64,000 nt of DNA. Source: Maricaulis maris. GTDB taxonomy: Bacteria; Pseudomonadota; Alphaproteobacteria; Caulobacterales; Maricaulaceae. Numbering within the stretch: position 1 is the stretch's first letter; every line of letters begins with the position of its first letter. Both the position numbers and the translations under genes were made by a program. The stretch covers positions 186,001 through 250,000 of the forward strand of contig NZ_RBIM01000006.1 of assembly GCF_003634045.1 (NCBI RefSeq), read 5' to 3'. A model generated the notes under the pieces. It was not told the DNA's origin. It did not search any database and was given only the letters and a program-made list of their open reading frames with translations. This document shows, in pieces, positions 9,561 through 17,667 of the stretch.

Positions 9561-10826
9561 TCAGTAGCCGGCAAGCTCGACCCGGAAACCGGCCGCCTGC
9601 AGGGCGCTGCGGATCCGGTCCATATGGACGCCGTCCTGCGCCTCCAGCGAGATGTCGATATAGGTCACCTTGGCCGGCAGGTCGGAAAAGGTCTTGTGAT
9701 AGGCGACATCGGTCACATTGCCATCCTCGCGCGAAATGATGTCCGACACGGCGGAGAGCTGTCCCGGCACATCGACCAGCTCGATCCGGAACCGGGCTAG
9801 CCGGTGCGAGCGGGCAAGATCGCGCAGCAAGAGTGACGACAGGAGCCGGGTATCGACATTACCACCGGACAGGACCAGGCCGACCTTGCGGTCGGCAAAC
9901 CGGTCCGGATTGGCCAACACCGCTGCCAGACCGGCCGCTCCGGCGCCTTCGGGCAGGACACGCATCTGGGAGATGAACAGGTTGAGGGCCCGCTCGATCT
10001 GGCGCTCGTCGACCAGCAGGACATCGTCGAGCAGGTCCATCAGCAAATCACCGGTCAACCCGCCGGGCTCGCGCACGGCTATGCCTTCGGCCAGCGTGAA
10101 ACCACCGACCGGACGATCCTCGCCATGATACCGGTTGGCAAACGCCGGGAAGAGATCGGACTGGACGCCGACCAGCTCGATCTCCGGCTTGATGCGCCGC
10201 GCCGCGAGGCCGGCTCCGGCCGCCAAGCCGCCGCCGCCGACCGGGAAGACCAGCACGTCGAGGTCGGGCTGGTCCTCGAGCATCTCCATCGCCACCGTAC
10301 CCTGCCCGGCCAGCACGACAGGATCGTCGAACGGATGGATGAAAACGGCACCGGTCTCGCGCGCCGCGGCCTGGGCCAGCGCCTTGGCAGCGTCGAAATC
10401 CTCGCCGGCGATCTCGACCTCGGCGCCGAAGCCACGCGTCGCATGCACCTTCACCATCGGCGTCCCGACCGGCATGAAAACCCGCGCACCAATCCCCATC
10501 GCGGCGGCGCTGCGCGCCACGCCCTGGGCGTGATTGCCGGCTGACGCCGCGACCACGCCGCGCGCCCGCTCCTCCGGCGACAGCGCAGCCATGCGCGCGA
10601 AGGCGCCGCGCTCCTTGAACGATCCGGTGACCTGGAGATTTTCCAGTTTCACATACAGCTCGCAGCCCGCCGCTGCGGCGAGGCCGGGCGATGCGATCAG
10701 CGGGGCCCGCAAAATGCCGCCGAAACCGTCGGCGCGCAGCTGGTCGACATGGTCAAAGGCCGCCGCCAGACGGGGGTCCGACGGAGGGGTCGCCGCAGAC
10801 GGGCGGGTTTTGGCAGGCAGGGTCAT
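9561..10826 (-). CDS. ilvA: Threonine ammonia-lyase (threonine deaminase)
   Basis: A 421-aa PLP enzyme converting threonine to 2-oxobutanoate, the first step toward isoleucine. The PLP lysine is K71 in GSFKERGAF; the phosphate-binding glycine loop is [10 protein letters not shown]. After the catalytic domain, the last ~80 residues form one ACT-like domain ([20 protein letters not shown]), giving the short single-ACT form rather than the ~510-aa E. coli IlvA. The leader peptide and terminator directly upstream suggest attenuation by Ile/Val/Thr supply, which favours a biosynthetic rather than catabolic role. Confidence 0.92.
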   Translation of the reverse strand: MTLPAKTRPSAATPPSDPRLAAAFDHVDQLRADGFGGILRAPLIASPGLAAAAGCELYVKLENLQVTGSFKERGAFARMAALSPEERARGVVAASAGNHAQGVARSAAAMGIGARVFMPVGTPMVKVHATRGFGAEVEIAGEDFDAAKALAQAAARETGAVFIHPFDDPVVLAGQGTVAMEMLEDQPDLDVLVFPVGGGGLAAGAGLAARRIKPEIELVGVQSDLFPAFANRYHGEDRPVGGFTLAEGIAVREPGGLTGDLLMDLLDDVLLVDERQIERALNLFISQMRVLPEGAGAAGLAAVLANPDRFADRKVGLVLSGGNVDTRLLSSLLLRDLARSHRLARFRIELVDVPGQLSAVSDIISREDGNVTDVAYHKTFSDLPAKVTYIDISLEAQDGVHMDRIRSALQAAGFRVELAGY

Positions 10827-10851
10827 GCAATCGCTCCGCAGGGCCGCACAG

Positions 10852-10884
10852 AAAAAACCCCGCTCCTGGTGCCAGGAGCGGGGT
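10852..10884 (-). terminator. Intrinsic terminator in the ilvA leader (attenuator)
   Basis: A perfect 13-bp stem (10857-10869 with 10872-10884) is followed on the minus strand by six T residues. It lies between the leader peptide stop (10912) and the ilvA start (10826), so it would end transcription before ilvA. A competing pairing is possible: GGAGCG within leader codons 40-41 (10930-10935) can pair with CGCTCC in the ascending arm (10875-10880), which would open the terminator. The hairpin is seen directly; the switching is inferred. Confidence 0.85.
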
Positions 10885-10911
10885 CAAACTGCACGAAACC
10901 TAATTAAGGGG

Positions 10912-11052
10912 TCAGGTCGTGAACGTCGTCGCTCCATGTGGCGCTATGACGGTAATAATTGAAATGAGCGGAAGACGACGCGCAGACACGCCAAGCGCGG
11001 CGAATGCCCCGCCCCGGCCTGTTTGCACGATTTTACCCGTCAATTGACGCAT
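10912..11052 (-). CDS. Putative Ile/Thr/Val leader peptide of ilvA
   Basis: A 46-codon open frame starting at the ATG at 11052, preceded by a strong ribosome site (GGAAGGTGG, 4-5 nt spacing). Its C-terminal third contains ISIITVIAPHG and then ATTFTT: five Ile, five Thr and one Val in the last 17 residues. The stop codon is 28 nt before an intrinsic terminator and about 85 nt before ilvA. This matches the layout of amino-acid-controlled attenuation, where ribosome stalling at Ile/Val/Thr codons prevents termination. No function is expected for the peptide itself. A nearby upstream Met (11115) lacks such a ribosome site. Confidence 0.75.
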   Translation of the reverse strand: MRQLTGKIVQTGRGGAFAALGVSARRLPLISIITVIAPHGATTFTT

Positions 11053-11129
11053 AACGCCACCTTCCAACAAGATTTCACCCCCACCCTGCCGAAGCCCGGC
11101 AGCTCTGTCCAGCAATAAACCGCGCCGGG

Positions 11130-11699
11130 CTAACCAGCCGCATCATACGCCTGCTTCAGCCAGCCCAGAATCTCGGCATCGACCGCATCAACGCCATCAA
11201 GCCGGACCCGGTGCGTGCACATGGCATTGAAGGAGCCGGACGCTTCCAGCCGGCCAGACGGCTCCACCCCTTTGAGATTGAGGCCGAGATCAACCCGCGC
11301 CTTGGTCGACGGTTGGATCAGGCCAAACTGCTTGGCCCGGCGCAGCGAGACATAGGCCTTTTTCGGGGCCAGCTCGACATCCTTGCCAAATCCCGACACA
11401 GCCTCGACCAGCCTGTCATGGATCGGCTTCAGCCCGGCCTTGGGGCCGGCATATTGCGCGGCGACGAGATCATCAGCCGGAGCCGGCGCCGACACCACCC
11501 CACCCCTGACCTCATGCGCCACGAGATTGGCAAAGCCATGGGTCATGCCGTGCTCGCTCTTGAGCAGCTTGACCATCTCGCCGTGCTTCTCCAGACCGCT
11601 GGCCTTGACGATCGCAACCCATTCATCGAGCGTTTTGCCGGTCTTTTCCGGCATGTTGGCGATCATCGACCGCGCCATGTCTTCCGGTGAACTTGCCAT
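11130..11699 (-). CDS. DUF4287/DUF5655 domain protein
   Basis: A 189-aa protein with an N-terminal DUF4287-like domain (about 1-70, SPEDMARSMIANMPEKTGKTLDEW... and HGMTHGFANLVAHE) and a C-terminal DUF5655-like domain (about 85-187, including KKAYVSLRRAKQFGLIQPS). Proteins of this type are common near ArsR/SRPBCC operons and are sometimes described as YdhG-like; their function is not established. It begins 2 nt after the stop of the SRPBCC gene, so it is very probably the last gene of the ArsR operon. Confidence 0.8.
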   Translation of the reverse strand: MASSPEDMARSMIANMPEKTGKTLDEWVAIVKASGLEKHGEMVKLLKSEHGMTHGFANLVAHEVRGGVVSAPAPADDLVAAQYAGPKAGLKPIHDRLVEAVSGFGKDVELAPKKAYVSLRRAKQFGLIQPSTKARVDLGLNLKGVEPSGRLEASGSFNAMCTHRVRLDGVDAVDAEILGWLKQAYDAAG

Positions 11700-11701
11700 G
11701 C

Positions 11702-12292
11702 TCAGGCCTCCTCAACAGTCTTGATCGCCGCAAGGTCCGGCGCGCGCTCAAGCGGCCAGTTGCTGCTCAACGCGGATTTCGGTGTCATCGGCGCCATCAG
11801 CGAGAACATGAACAACATCATGCGTCCGCCGGTCGTGGCCTTGCCGGTTTCAACCAGCGCCTTGAGATTTTCGCAGATAAACTTGGCGCCCTGGGCCATC
11901 TGCTTTTCGGACTTCGAGACGGCGTCGCTGCCGGCATGTTCATTGATCAGCGTGAACTCGACTCCGCCCTCAACTTCCTTGAGGAGATAGCGCACGATCG
12001 AGACCGGATCCTCCGCCGTGGTGAAGCGGAAAGTGTGCGCATAGCGATAAGGCGGCTCGAACTCGATCACCTTGCCCATGACCAGCGTGTGCTTGCCGTC
12101 GGGCGTGCGCATGGCAAAGGCGGCGCCATCCTTGAGGCCCGGCGTGTCATACTGGCCGTTGAAAAAGAACGGCAAAGGCCGGTCAGTCCGGATCAGTTCG
12201 GACCAGACCTGGTCGATCGTCGCCCGGATCACAACCCGGTACATCGAGGTCCGGATTTCCCCGGACAGGGTTTTGGCGTGTGCTTCACTCAT
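11702..12292 (-). CDS. SRPBCC (AHSA1-like) family protein
   Basis: A 196-aa START/Bet v 1-like fold protein of the AHSA1 type. It shows the typical VVIRATIDQVWSELIRTDRPLPFFF start, the FEPPYRYAHTFRF strand and a C-terminal long helix (CENLKALVETGKATTGGRM). Members bind hydrophobic ligands; the ligand here is unknown. Its ATG overlaps the stop of the ArsR regulator, a pairing seen widely in bacteria where the regulator controls the SRPBCC gene. Confidence 0.85.
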   Translation of the reverse strand: MSEAHAKTLSGEIRTSMYRVVIRATIDQVWSELIRTDRPLPFFFNGQYDTPGLKDGAAFAMRTPDGKHTLVMGKVIEFEPPYRYAHTFRFTTAEDPVSIVRYLLKEVEGGVEFTLINEHAGSDAVSKSEKQMAQGAKFICENLKALVETGKATTGGRMMLFMFSLMAPMTPKSALSSNWPLERAPDLAAIKTVEEA

Positions 12293-12678
12293 CCTGGCTC
12301 CCCCTTCTTGTGAGCAATATCGTCAGTTTCCGCACCATCCCCCTCTTGGGCCCGGCGCTGTTCAGCGAGATATTTGATGTCCAGCATGCGGCCCGACCAG
12401 AGCGCGGAATACTCGCTCGTCCACCGGTCATGGATCATCTGGATCGGCACGGCATTCATGTAGAGATGCCGCGTCCGACCGCGCTTGTCCGAGATGATGA
12501 GACCGGCCTCTTCCAGCACGGACAGATGGCGCATCACCGCGATCCGGCTGACATCGAAACGGCCGGCCACCGCCCCGACCGAGCAGCCCGGCTCATTGCG
12601 GACAATATCGAGCATCGCCCGCCGCGTTGTGCTCGCGAGCGCCTGAAAAACCGCATCCATCGTGTCCGGAGACATCAT
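12289..12678 (-). CDS. ArsR-family transcriptional regulator
   Basis: A 129-aa winged-helix repressor. The DNA-binding core lies at about residues 8-80: VFQALASTTRRAMLDIVRNE, then the recognition helix region VGAVAGRFDVSRIAVMRHLS and a wing (LIISDKRGRTRHLYMN). No cysteine metal site of the ArsR metal-sensor kind is evident, consistent with the ArsR subgroup linked to SRPBCC genes. It is the first gene of a three-gene operon and has a perfect palindrome 12 nt upstream of its start, suggesting autoregulation. Confidence 0.9.
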   Translation of the reverse strand: MMSPDTMDAVFQALASTTRRAMLDIVRNEPGCSVGAVAGRFDVSRIAVMRHLSVLEEAGLIISDKRGRTRHLYMNAVPIQMIHDRWTSEYSALWSGRMLDIKYLAEQRRAQEGDGAETDDIAHKKGEPG

Positions 12679-12689
12679 CTCAACACCTC

Positions 12690-12709
12690 ATGTAATGAGT
12701 TCATTACAT
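12690..12709. promoter_or_regulatory. Perfect palindromic operator of the ArsR operon
   Basis: ATGTAATGA-GT-TCATTACAT is a perfect 9-bp inverted repeat with a 2-bp centre, placed 12-31 nt upstream of the ArsR start codon. Size, symmetry and position are those expected for a dimeric winged-helix repressor blocking its own promoter. The sequence is direct evidence; the binding partner is inferred. Confidence 0.7.
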
Positions 12710-12901
12710 ATTAGCGCTCACAAGACAAGCGATAATTGGCATTAAGCGCCTACACCGACCGTATTAATCTAAAATACTTACATATTACGGGCATCCGCAG
12801 ACACTTGGGGGCAGGACCAGATCACATGAAAAAATCGCCTTGGGAACAGTAATTTGGAGCCACTACACTGTCGAAATCGACAGAAAGTCGCTTTGGTATG
12901 G

Positions 12902-13070
12902 CGCCCGGCGCGGACCCGCCCATAGATCACTTGTCAGCCAGCGGGCCGTATCCGGTTCTTGAGGTCAAGGGCGGCAAAGCCGCCGCTCCGCGGGCATGCC
13001 CCTTGAGTTCAAGAACCGGATACGGCGAACTGCCGGCAAGGGATTTAAGGCGGCGTGTGCGCGGGCGCGG
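12902..13070. repeat. Long palindromic repeat, copy A (REP-like)
   Basis: The core 12945-13026 has perfect 18-bp outer arms (GCCGTATCCGGTTCTTGA and its complement) and inner hairpins (GGCGGC-AAA-GCCGCC and GGGCATGCCC). Similarity to copy B extends about 40 bp beyond each side of the core, so the unit is about 160 bp. Copy B at about 16927-17090 lies in the opposite orientation on the other side of the pyruvate carboxylase gene. No coding potential; it resembles a REP/MITE-type dispersed element. Confidence 0.75.
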
Positions 13071-13283
13071 GTCTGATCGAAGCAGGCTCACAGAAAGAGA
13101 CCTCGCCTTCCCGCTCCTGCCACTTGCCCCCTCCCCGGCCCATACAGCGAGAGGGTCAGGGTGAGGGGCAAATCCCGGTAGCGGCGCCCCGATCCGACGT
13201 CCCTTGCCGCAGCCATGAAAACGCGTCACCCTCATCTGCCGCAGTGCAATATTTCGCTTTCATCCGGCGTGAAGCGAGCGTTA

Positions 13284-13297
13284 TGGTAACGTTACCA
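13284..13297. promoter_or_regulatory. LacI-type operator-like palindrome upstream of pyc
   Basis: TGGTAACGTTACCA is a perfect 14-bp palindrome with a central CG, 46-59 nt upstream of the pyruvate carboxylase start. LacI/GalR-family regulators of central carbon metabolism bind sites of this kind. No LacI-family gene is in the window. Position suggests control of pyc, either repression or activation. Confidence 0.5.
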
Positions 13298-13343
13298 ACG
13301 CGCTGACCGGCGCGTGCCACCCTGCTGCCCCAGGAGACTTCAC

Positions 13344-16300
13344 TTGCCTACCGAAAAACTCCTCGTCGCCAATCGCAGTGAAATCGCCATCCGCATCATG
13401 CGCGCCGCCACCGAGCTCGGCCTGCGCACGGTCGCGATCTATGCCGAGGAAGATAAACTCGCTTTGCACCGTTTCAAGGCGGATGAGAGCTATCGCGTGG
13501 GCGCCGGTCTCGGGCCGGTGAAAGCCTATCTCGACATTGACGGCATCATCGCGATTGCCAAGAAGTGCGGCGCGACGCTGATCCATCCCGGCTATGGATT
13601 CCTGTCGGAAAACCCGGACTTCGCCGAGGCCTGCGCCGCCGCCGGCCTGACCTTCATCGGTCCCTCACCGGATGTGATGAAATCCCTCGGCAACAAGGTA
13701 GCCGCCCGAAACATGGCCGTCGAGGCGGACGTACCGGTGGTCCCTGCGACAGGCCCCCTGCCCGACGCTTCCGATGACTGGGCCGCGATGGCCGAAGCCG
13801 TCGGATATCCGCTCATGCTCAAGGCGAGCTGGGGCGGTGGCGGCCGCGGCATGCGGGTGATCGAGGAGGCCAGCGAGCTGCACGCCCAGGCCGAAGCCGG
13901 TCGCCGCGAGGCCGAAGCCGCCTTCGGCAATGGCGAGGTCTATCTGGAAAAACTGATCCGCAAGGCGCGCCATATCGAGGTCCAAATCCTCGGCGACAGC
14001 CATGGCAATCTGGTCCATCTCTACGAGCGCGACTGCACCGTCCAGCGCCGCAACCAGAAAGTCGTCGAACGCGCCCCGGCACCGGACATGGCCGAGGACA
14101 CCCGCACCGCGATCTGCGAAGCGGCCCTGCGGCTGGTGCGCCATGCGGGATATTGCGGCGCCGGGACGGTGGAATTCCTGCTCGATGCCGAGACCGGGAA
14201 ATTCTACTTCATCGAGGTCAATCCGCGCGTCCAGGTCGAACATACCGTGACCGAGGAAGTGACCGGGATCGACATTGTCCGTGCCCAGATCCAGATCGCC
14301 CGTGGCGGCCATATCGGTATCGAGTCCGAGACCGGTGTCCCCGAACAGTCGAAAATCACCCTGCACGGCCACGCCCTGCAATGCCGGGTCACCACGGAAG
14401 ACCCGCAGAATAATTTCACCCCGGATTATGGCCGCATCACCGCCTATCGCGGCGCCACCGGTTTCGGCATCCGTCTCGATGGCGGCACGGCCTATTCCGG
14501 CGCCGTGATCACGCGCTATTTCGACAGCCTGCTGGAGAAGGTCACGGCCTGGGCAGCAACGCCGGAAGAAGCCGTGCGCCGGATGGACCGGGCGCTGCGC
14601 GAGTTTCGCATCCGCGGCGTCTCGACCAATATCGCCTTCCTGGAAAACGTCATCAATCACCCGGACTTTGTCTCCGGTGACATCACCACCCGCTTCATCG
14701 ACACCACGCCGGCCCTGTTCGACTTCCCCAAGCGCCGCGACCGCGCCACACGTTTGCTCGGCTTCATCGCCGACGTCTCGGTCAATGGCAATCCGGAGGT
14801 AGCCGGCCGCCCGCTGCCGCCGGCCCATGCCGTCACGCCGGTGCCGCCGCCCAGCACCGGCAAGGCGCCAGACGGCACCAAGCAATTGCTCGACCAGCTG
14901 GGACCGGAGGGCTTTCGCGACTGGATGTTGGCCCAAAAACGCGTACTGATCACCGACACCACCATGCGCGATGGTCACCAATCCTTGCTGGCCACCCGCA
15001 TGCGCTCGCACGACATGGTCACCGTGTCGGAAGCCTATGCGGAACATCTCTCCCAGCTTTTCTCGGTCGAATGCTGGGGCGGTGCCACCTTTGACGTCGC
15101 CCTGCGCTTCCTGAAAGAAGACAGCTGGGACCGTCTCGCCGACCTGCGCCAGCGCATGCCGAACGTCATGCTGCAGATGCTGCTGCGCGCCTCCAACGCT
15201 GTCGGCTACACCAATTATCCCGACAATGCCGTCGACCTGTTTGTGAAACAGGCGGCCGAAACCGGGATCGACGTCTTCCGGGTGTTCGACAGTCTCAACT
15301 GGGCCGACAACATGAAAGTCGCCATGGAGTCGGTGCTCAAGACCGACCGGCTGTGCGAAGCGGCGATCTGCTATACCGGCGATCTCGGGCATGCCGAGCG
15401 GCCGAAATACCAGCTCGATTATTATCTCGGCCTCGCCCGCGAGCTGAAATCCGCCGGCGCGCATATCATCGGCATCAAGGACATGGCCGGCCTGTGCCGC
15501 CCGGCCCAGATCCGCACCCTGGTGAAAGCGCTCAAGGACGAGACCGGACTGCCGATCCACTACCACACGCATGATACGTCGGGCATCGCCGCAGCAACGG
15601 TTCTGGCGGCCTGCGAGGCGGGCGCCGATGCCGTCGATGCGGCGATGGACAGTTTCTCCGGCCTGACCTCCCAGCCCAATCTCGGCTCCATCGTCACCGC
15701 GCTGGGCGATACCGATCGCGCCACCGGGATCGACCCGGCGGTGATCCGCCGCTTCTCGGACTACTGGGAGGACGTGCGCACGCAATACGCCGCTTTCGAG
15801 CCCGACCTGCGGGCCGGCGCGTCGGAGGTCTATCTGCACGAAATGCCGGGCGGGCAATTCACCAATCTCAAGGAACAGGCCCGCTCGATGGGGCTGGCCG
15901 AGCGTTGGCATGAAGTCGCCAAGATGTATGCCGCGGTGAACATGATGTTCGGCGATATCGTCAAGGTGACGCCCTCCTCCAAGGTGGTCGGCGACATGGC
16001 GCTCTACATGGTCTCGTCCGGCCTGACGCCGGAAGACGTGCTGGACCCGGATACCGAGATCAATTTCCCGGAAAGCGTGATCGGCTTGTTGCGCGGTGAT
16101 CTCGGCCAACCACCGGGCGACTGGCCGCCGGCGCTTCAGGCCAAGGCGCTGAAAGGCGAAAAGCCGCGCACCGACCGTCCCGGCCAACATCTCGACCCGG
16201 TCGATTTCGACGCCGTGCGTGCGACGATCAAGGGCCATGGCGGGCGCGAGATCAACGATAACGACCTGTGTTCGGCCATAATGTACCCCAAGGTCTTCGC

Positions 16301-16784
16301 CGATTATGAGGCCCATCGCAGCGAATTCGGCCGCGTCGACCGCCTGCCCACGCCGGTCTTCTTTTATGGCATGGAGCCGGGCGAGGAGATTTCCGTCGAG
16401 ATCGACCGCGGCAAGTCACTCAATATCCGCTTCATGGCAATCGGCGAGCCCAATGATCATGGCGAGCGGGAAGTCTTCTTCGAACTCAATGGTCAGCCGC
16501 GCGTGGTCCGCGTCGACGACAAGTCCGTCGCCTCCACCGTCATCGCCAATGAAAAGGCCGACATGGCCAATCCGGCCCACATCCCTGCCCCCATGCCCGG
16601 ACTGATCGCCACCCTCGCCGCCAAGGAAGGCGACACCGTCAAGGCGGGCACCCTGCTGATGACCCTGGAAGCCATGAAAATGGAAACCTCGATCACCGCA
16701 CCCCAGGCCGGCACGGTCAAACGCTTGCCGGTCAGCGCAGGTACGCAGGTTGATGCCAAGGACTTGCTGGCCGTGGTGGAGTGA
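13344..16784 (+). CDS. pyc: Pyruvate carboxylase
   Basis: A 1,146-aa biotin enzyme that carboxylates pyruvate to oxaloacetate for anaplerosis. Domain order: biotin carboxylase with ATP-grasp (1-450; KLLVANRSEIAIRIMRAA, SWGGGGRGMR, EVNPRVQVEHTVTEE), carboxyltransferase (about 530-800; LITDTTMRDGHQSLLATRMR, HYHTHDTSG), PYC/OADA linker domain, and a C-terminal biotinyl domain with EAMKMETS (biotin lysine K1112). I prefer the TTG start at 13344: AGGAGA sits 6 nt upstream and the protein then begins PTEKLLVANRSE; a GTG 30 nt upstream has no such site. Flanked by inverted copies of a palindromic repeat. Confidence 0.96.
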   Translation: MPTEKLLVANRSEIAIRIMRAATELGLRTVAIYAEEDKLALHRFKADESYRVGAGLGPVKAYLDIDGIIAIAKKCGATLIHPGYGFLSENPDFAEACAAAGLTFIGPSPDVMKSLGNKVAARNMAVEADVPVVPATGPLPDASDDWAAMAEAVGYPLMLKASWGGGGRGMRVIEEASELHAQAEAGRREAEAAFGNGEVYLEKLIRKARHIEVQILGDSHGNLVHLYERDCTVQRRNQKVVERAPAPDMAEDTRTAICEAALRLVRHAGYCGAGTVEFLLDAETGKFYFIEVNPRVQVEHTVTEEVTGIDIVRAQIQIARGGHIGIESETGVPEQSKITLHGHALQCRVTTEDPQNNFTPDYGRITAYRGATGFGIRLDGGTAYSGAVITRYFDSLLEKVTAWAATPEEAVRRMDRALREFRIRGVSTNIAFLENVINHPDFVSGDITTRFIDTTPALFDFPKRRDRATRLLGFIADVSVNGNPEVAGRPLPPAHAVTPVPPPSTGKAPDGTKQLLDQLGPEGFRDWMLAQKRVLITDTTMRDGHQSLLATRMRSHDMVTVSEAYAEHLSQLFSVECWGGATFDVALRFLKEDSWDRLADLRQRMPNVMLQMLLRASNAVGYTNYPDNAVDLFVKQAAETGIDVFRVFDSLNWADNMKVAMESVLKTDRLCEAAICYTGDLGHAERPKYQLDYYLGLARELKSAGAHIIGIKDMAGLCRPAQIRTLVKALKDETGLPIHYHTHDTSGIAAATVLAACEAGADAVDAAMDSFSGLTSQPNLGSIVTALGDTDRATGIDPAVIRRFSDYWEDVRTQYAAFEPDLRAGASEVYLHEMPGGQFTNLKEQARSMGLAERWHEVAKMYAAVNMMFGDIVKVTPSSKVVGDMALYMVSSGLTPEDVLDPDTEINFPESVIGLLRGDLGQPPGDWPPALQAKALKGEKPRTDRPGQHLDPVDFDAVRATIKGHGGREINDNDLCSAIMYPKVFADYEAHRSEFGRVDRLPTPVFFYGMEPGEEISVEIDRGKSLNIRFMAIGEPNDHGEREVFFELNGQPRVVRVDDKSVASTVIANEKADMANPAHIPAPMPGLIATLAAKEGDTVKAGTLLMTLEAMKMETSITAPQAGTVKRLPVSAGTQVDAKDLLAVVE

Positions 16785-16926
16785 GGCGGGGCGCGTCCTT
16801 CTCCCGGGGGAGACGGTGTCGCGAAGCGACGGATGAGGGGGATCAGCGAGGCCGGCACCGAGGTTCCCCCCTCACCCGGCCTCCGGCCACCCTCGCCCTG
16901 GGGAGAGGGAACACGTTGTTTTACAC
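16785..16926. other. Gene-free stretch after pyc
   Basis: GC-rich non-coding DNA between the pyc stop and palindromic repeat copy B. It includes a CCCCCTCACCCGGCCTCCGG-type segment with short inverted repeats (about 16865-16910), a kind of low-complexity intergenic sequence also seen near 13125-13170. No gene, and no intrinsic terminator with a T tract was seen. Confidence 0.4.
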
Positions 16927-17090
16927 GCGGCGCGCGGCGCTCACCCCGCCATAAATCCCTCGCCGAGAGAACGCCGTATCCGGTTCTTGAGCTCAAGGGG
17001 CATGCCCGCGAAGCGGCGGCTACGCCGCCCTTGACCTCAAGAACCGGATACGGCCCGCTGGCTGACATGGGATGTATGGGCCGGTCTGTG
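16927..17090. repeat. Long palindromic repeat, copy B (inverted relative to copy A)
   Basis: The reverse complement of this segment matches copy A (12902-13070), with the same 18-bp outer arms (16973-16990 and the mirror arm near 17037-17054) and the same inner hairpins with a few substitutions. Shared flanks include TGTCAGCCAGCGGGCC on one side and GAGGGATTTA-like sequence on the other. The two copies bracket pyc. Confidence 0.75.
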
Positions 17091-17163
17091 CCTCGCGCCG
17101 GGAATGGGTGCCTGTCACCATTTATTTCTTAGATTGATGTATTTTTTTTCAAAAAAGGGGCCG

Positions 17164-17190
17164 CAAAGAAAAAGGCGCATCTCGCGCCTT
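17164..17190 (-). terminator. Intrinsic terminator of the small membrane peptide gene
   Basis: On the minus strand, AAGGCGC-GAGA-TGCGCCTT is followed by TTTCTTT. It lies about 42 nt downstream of the stop codon of the 39-aa peptide gene (17233) and gives it a compact transcription unit of its own. Confidence 0.75.
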
Positions 17191-17232
17191 CAGATCGTTG
17201 CCATTTTCACGCGTTACTCGCCGCTTTCCAAC

Positions 17233-17352
17233 CTAGCGGCGCCCGGATTTATCGATGAGCTGCAGCAGCAAGCTTATGCAGCCTAGCACTAGTCCCGCCA
17301 CACCGATCGCTACATTGAGCATTTCCGACGAAATCACGCTAACAATTTCCAT
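17233..17352 (-). CDS. Small hydrophobic membrane peptide (39 aa), toxin-like
   Basis: A 39-aa peptide from the ATG at 17352, preceded by an almost ideal ribosome site (AAGGAGGTGA, 8 nt spacing). Residues about 12-33 (LNVAIGVAGLVLGCISLLLQ) form one membrane helix, followed by a short tail LIDKSGRR with net positive charge. A proper intrinsic terminator lies just downstream. Architecture resembles Fst/holin-like type I toxin peptides, but small non-toxic membrane proteins look the same. No antisense RNA could be identified by eye. In-frame codons upstream are less likely starts because the ribosome site lies inside them. Confidence 0.6.
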   Translation of the reverse strand: MEIVSVISSEMLNVAIGVAGLVLGCISLLLQLIDKSGRR

Positions 17353-17537
17353 GCTTAGTTCACCTCCTTCCCGATTGCATCGGTGCGGAGTAGGTGGCGA
17401 ATTGCTGGCGGGCGCCATGTCGTTGACTCAGGCTTGAGGGGAGTGAGGGACGATGAGCGCATCCCCTGGGGATTTCATCGCATTATTCGAAGCTTTCGTT
17501 CGATTGGTGACGGTTTTGTAACAATGCAGGCCAATTG
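17353..17537. other. Gene-free upstream region of the small peptide gene
   Basis: Intergenic DNA between the peptide gene (leftward) and the 82-nt inverted repeat. Base composition becomes more AT-rich from about 17450 on. No further open frame or clear promoter pair could be supported. Confidence 0.4.
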
Positions 17538-17619
17538 AAGTGCCGCATATCGGGTTTAATCATCTGCTGCTCAACGACTTTTCTAAAGTCAAACGTGATT
17601 TAGCCCGATTGCGGCACTT
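17538..17619. repeat. 82-nt nested inverted repeat (structured element)
   Basis: Outer arms 17538-17561 and 17597-17619 match with few mismatches (AAGTGCCGCA, ATCGGG and a GATT end are shared as reverse complements). Inside is a second perfect hairpin, GACTTT-TCT-AAAGTC (17576-17590). The whole would fold as a long bulged stem in RNA or DNA. It lies 48 nt upstream of the unrecognised 301-aa gene. It could be a regulatory RNA structure, an operator, or the remnant of a mobile element end. Confidence 0.55.
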
Positions 17620-17667
17620 GCACACGTTTTCATTGTGGTTAGTTTAAGTTGTGTCTAGTTTCAGTGG

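Noticed and set aside
13665-16316. An 883-codon open frame on the strand opposite pyc
   Set aside because: It mirrors the GC-rich third-position pattern of a clear pyruvate carboxylase gene, has no recognisable motif, and its product is a low-complexity Arg/Gly/His-rich string.
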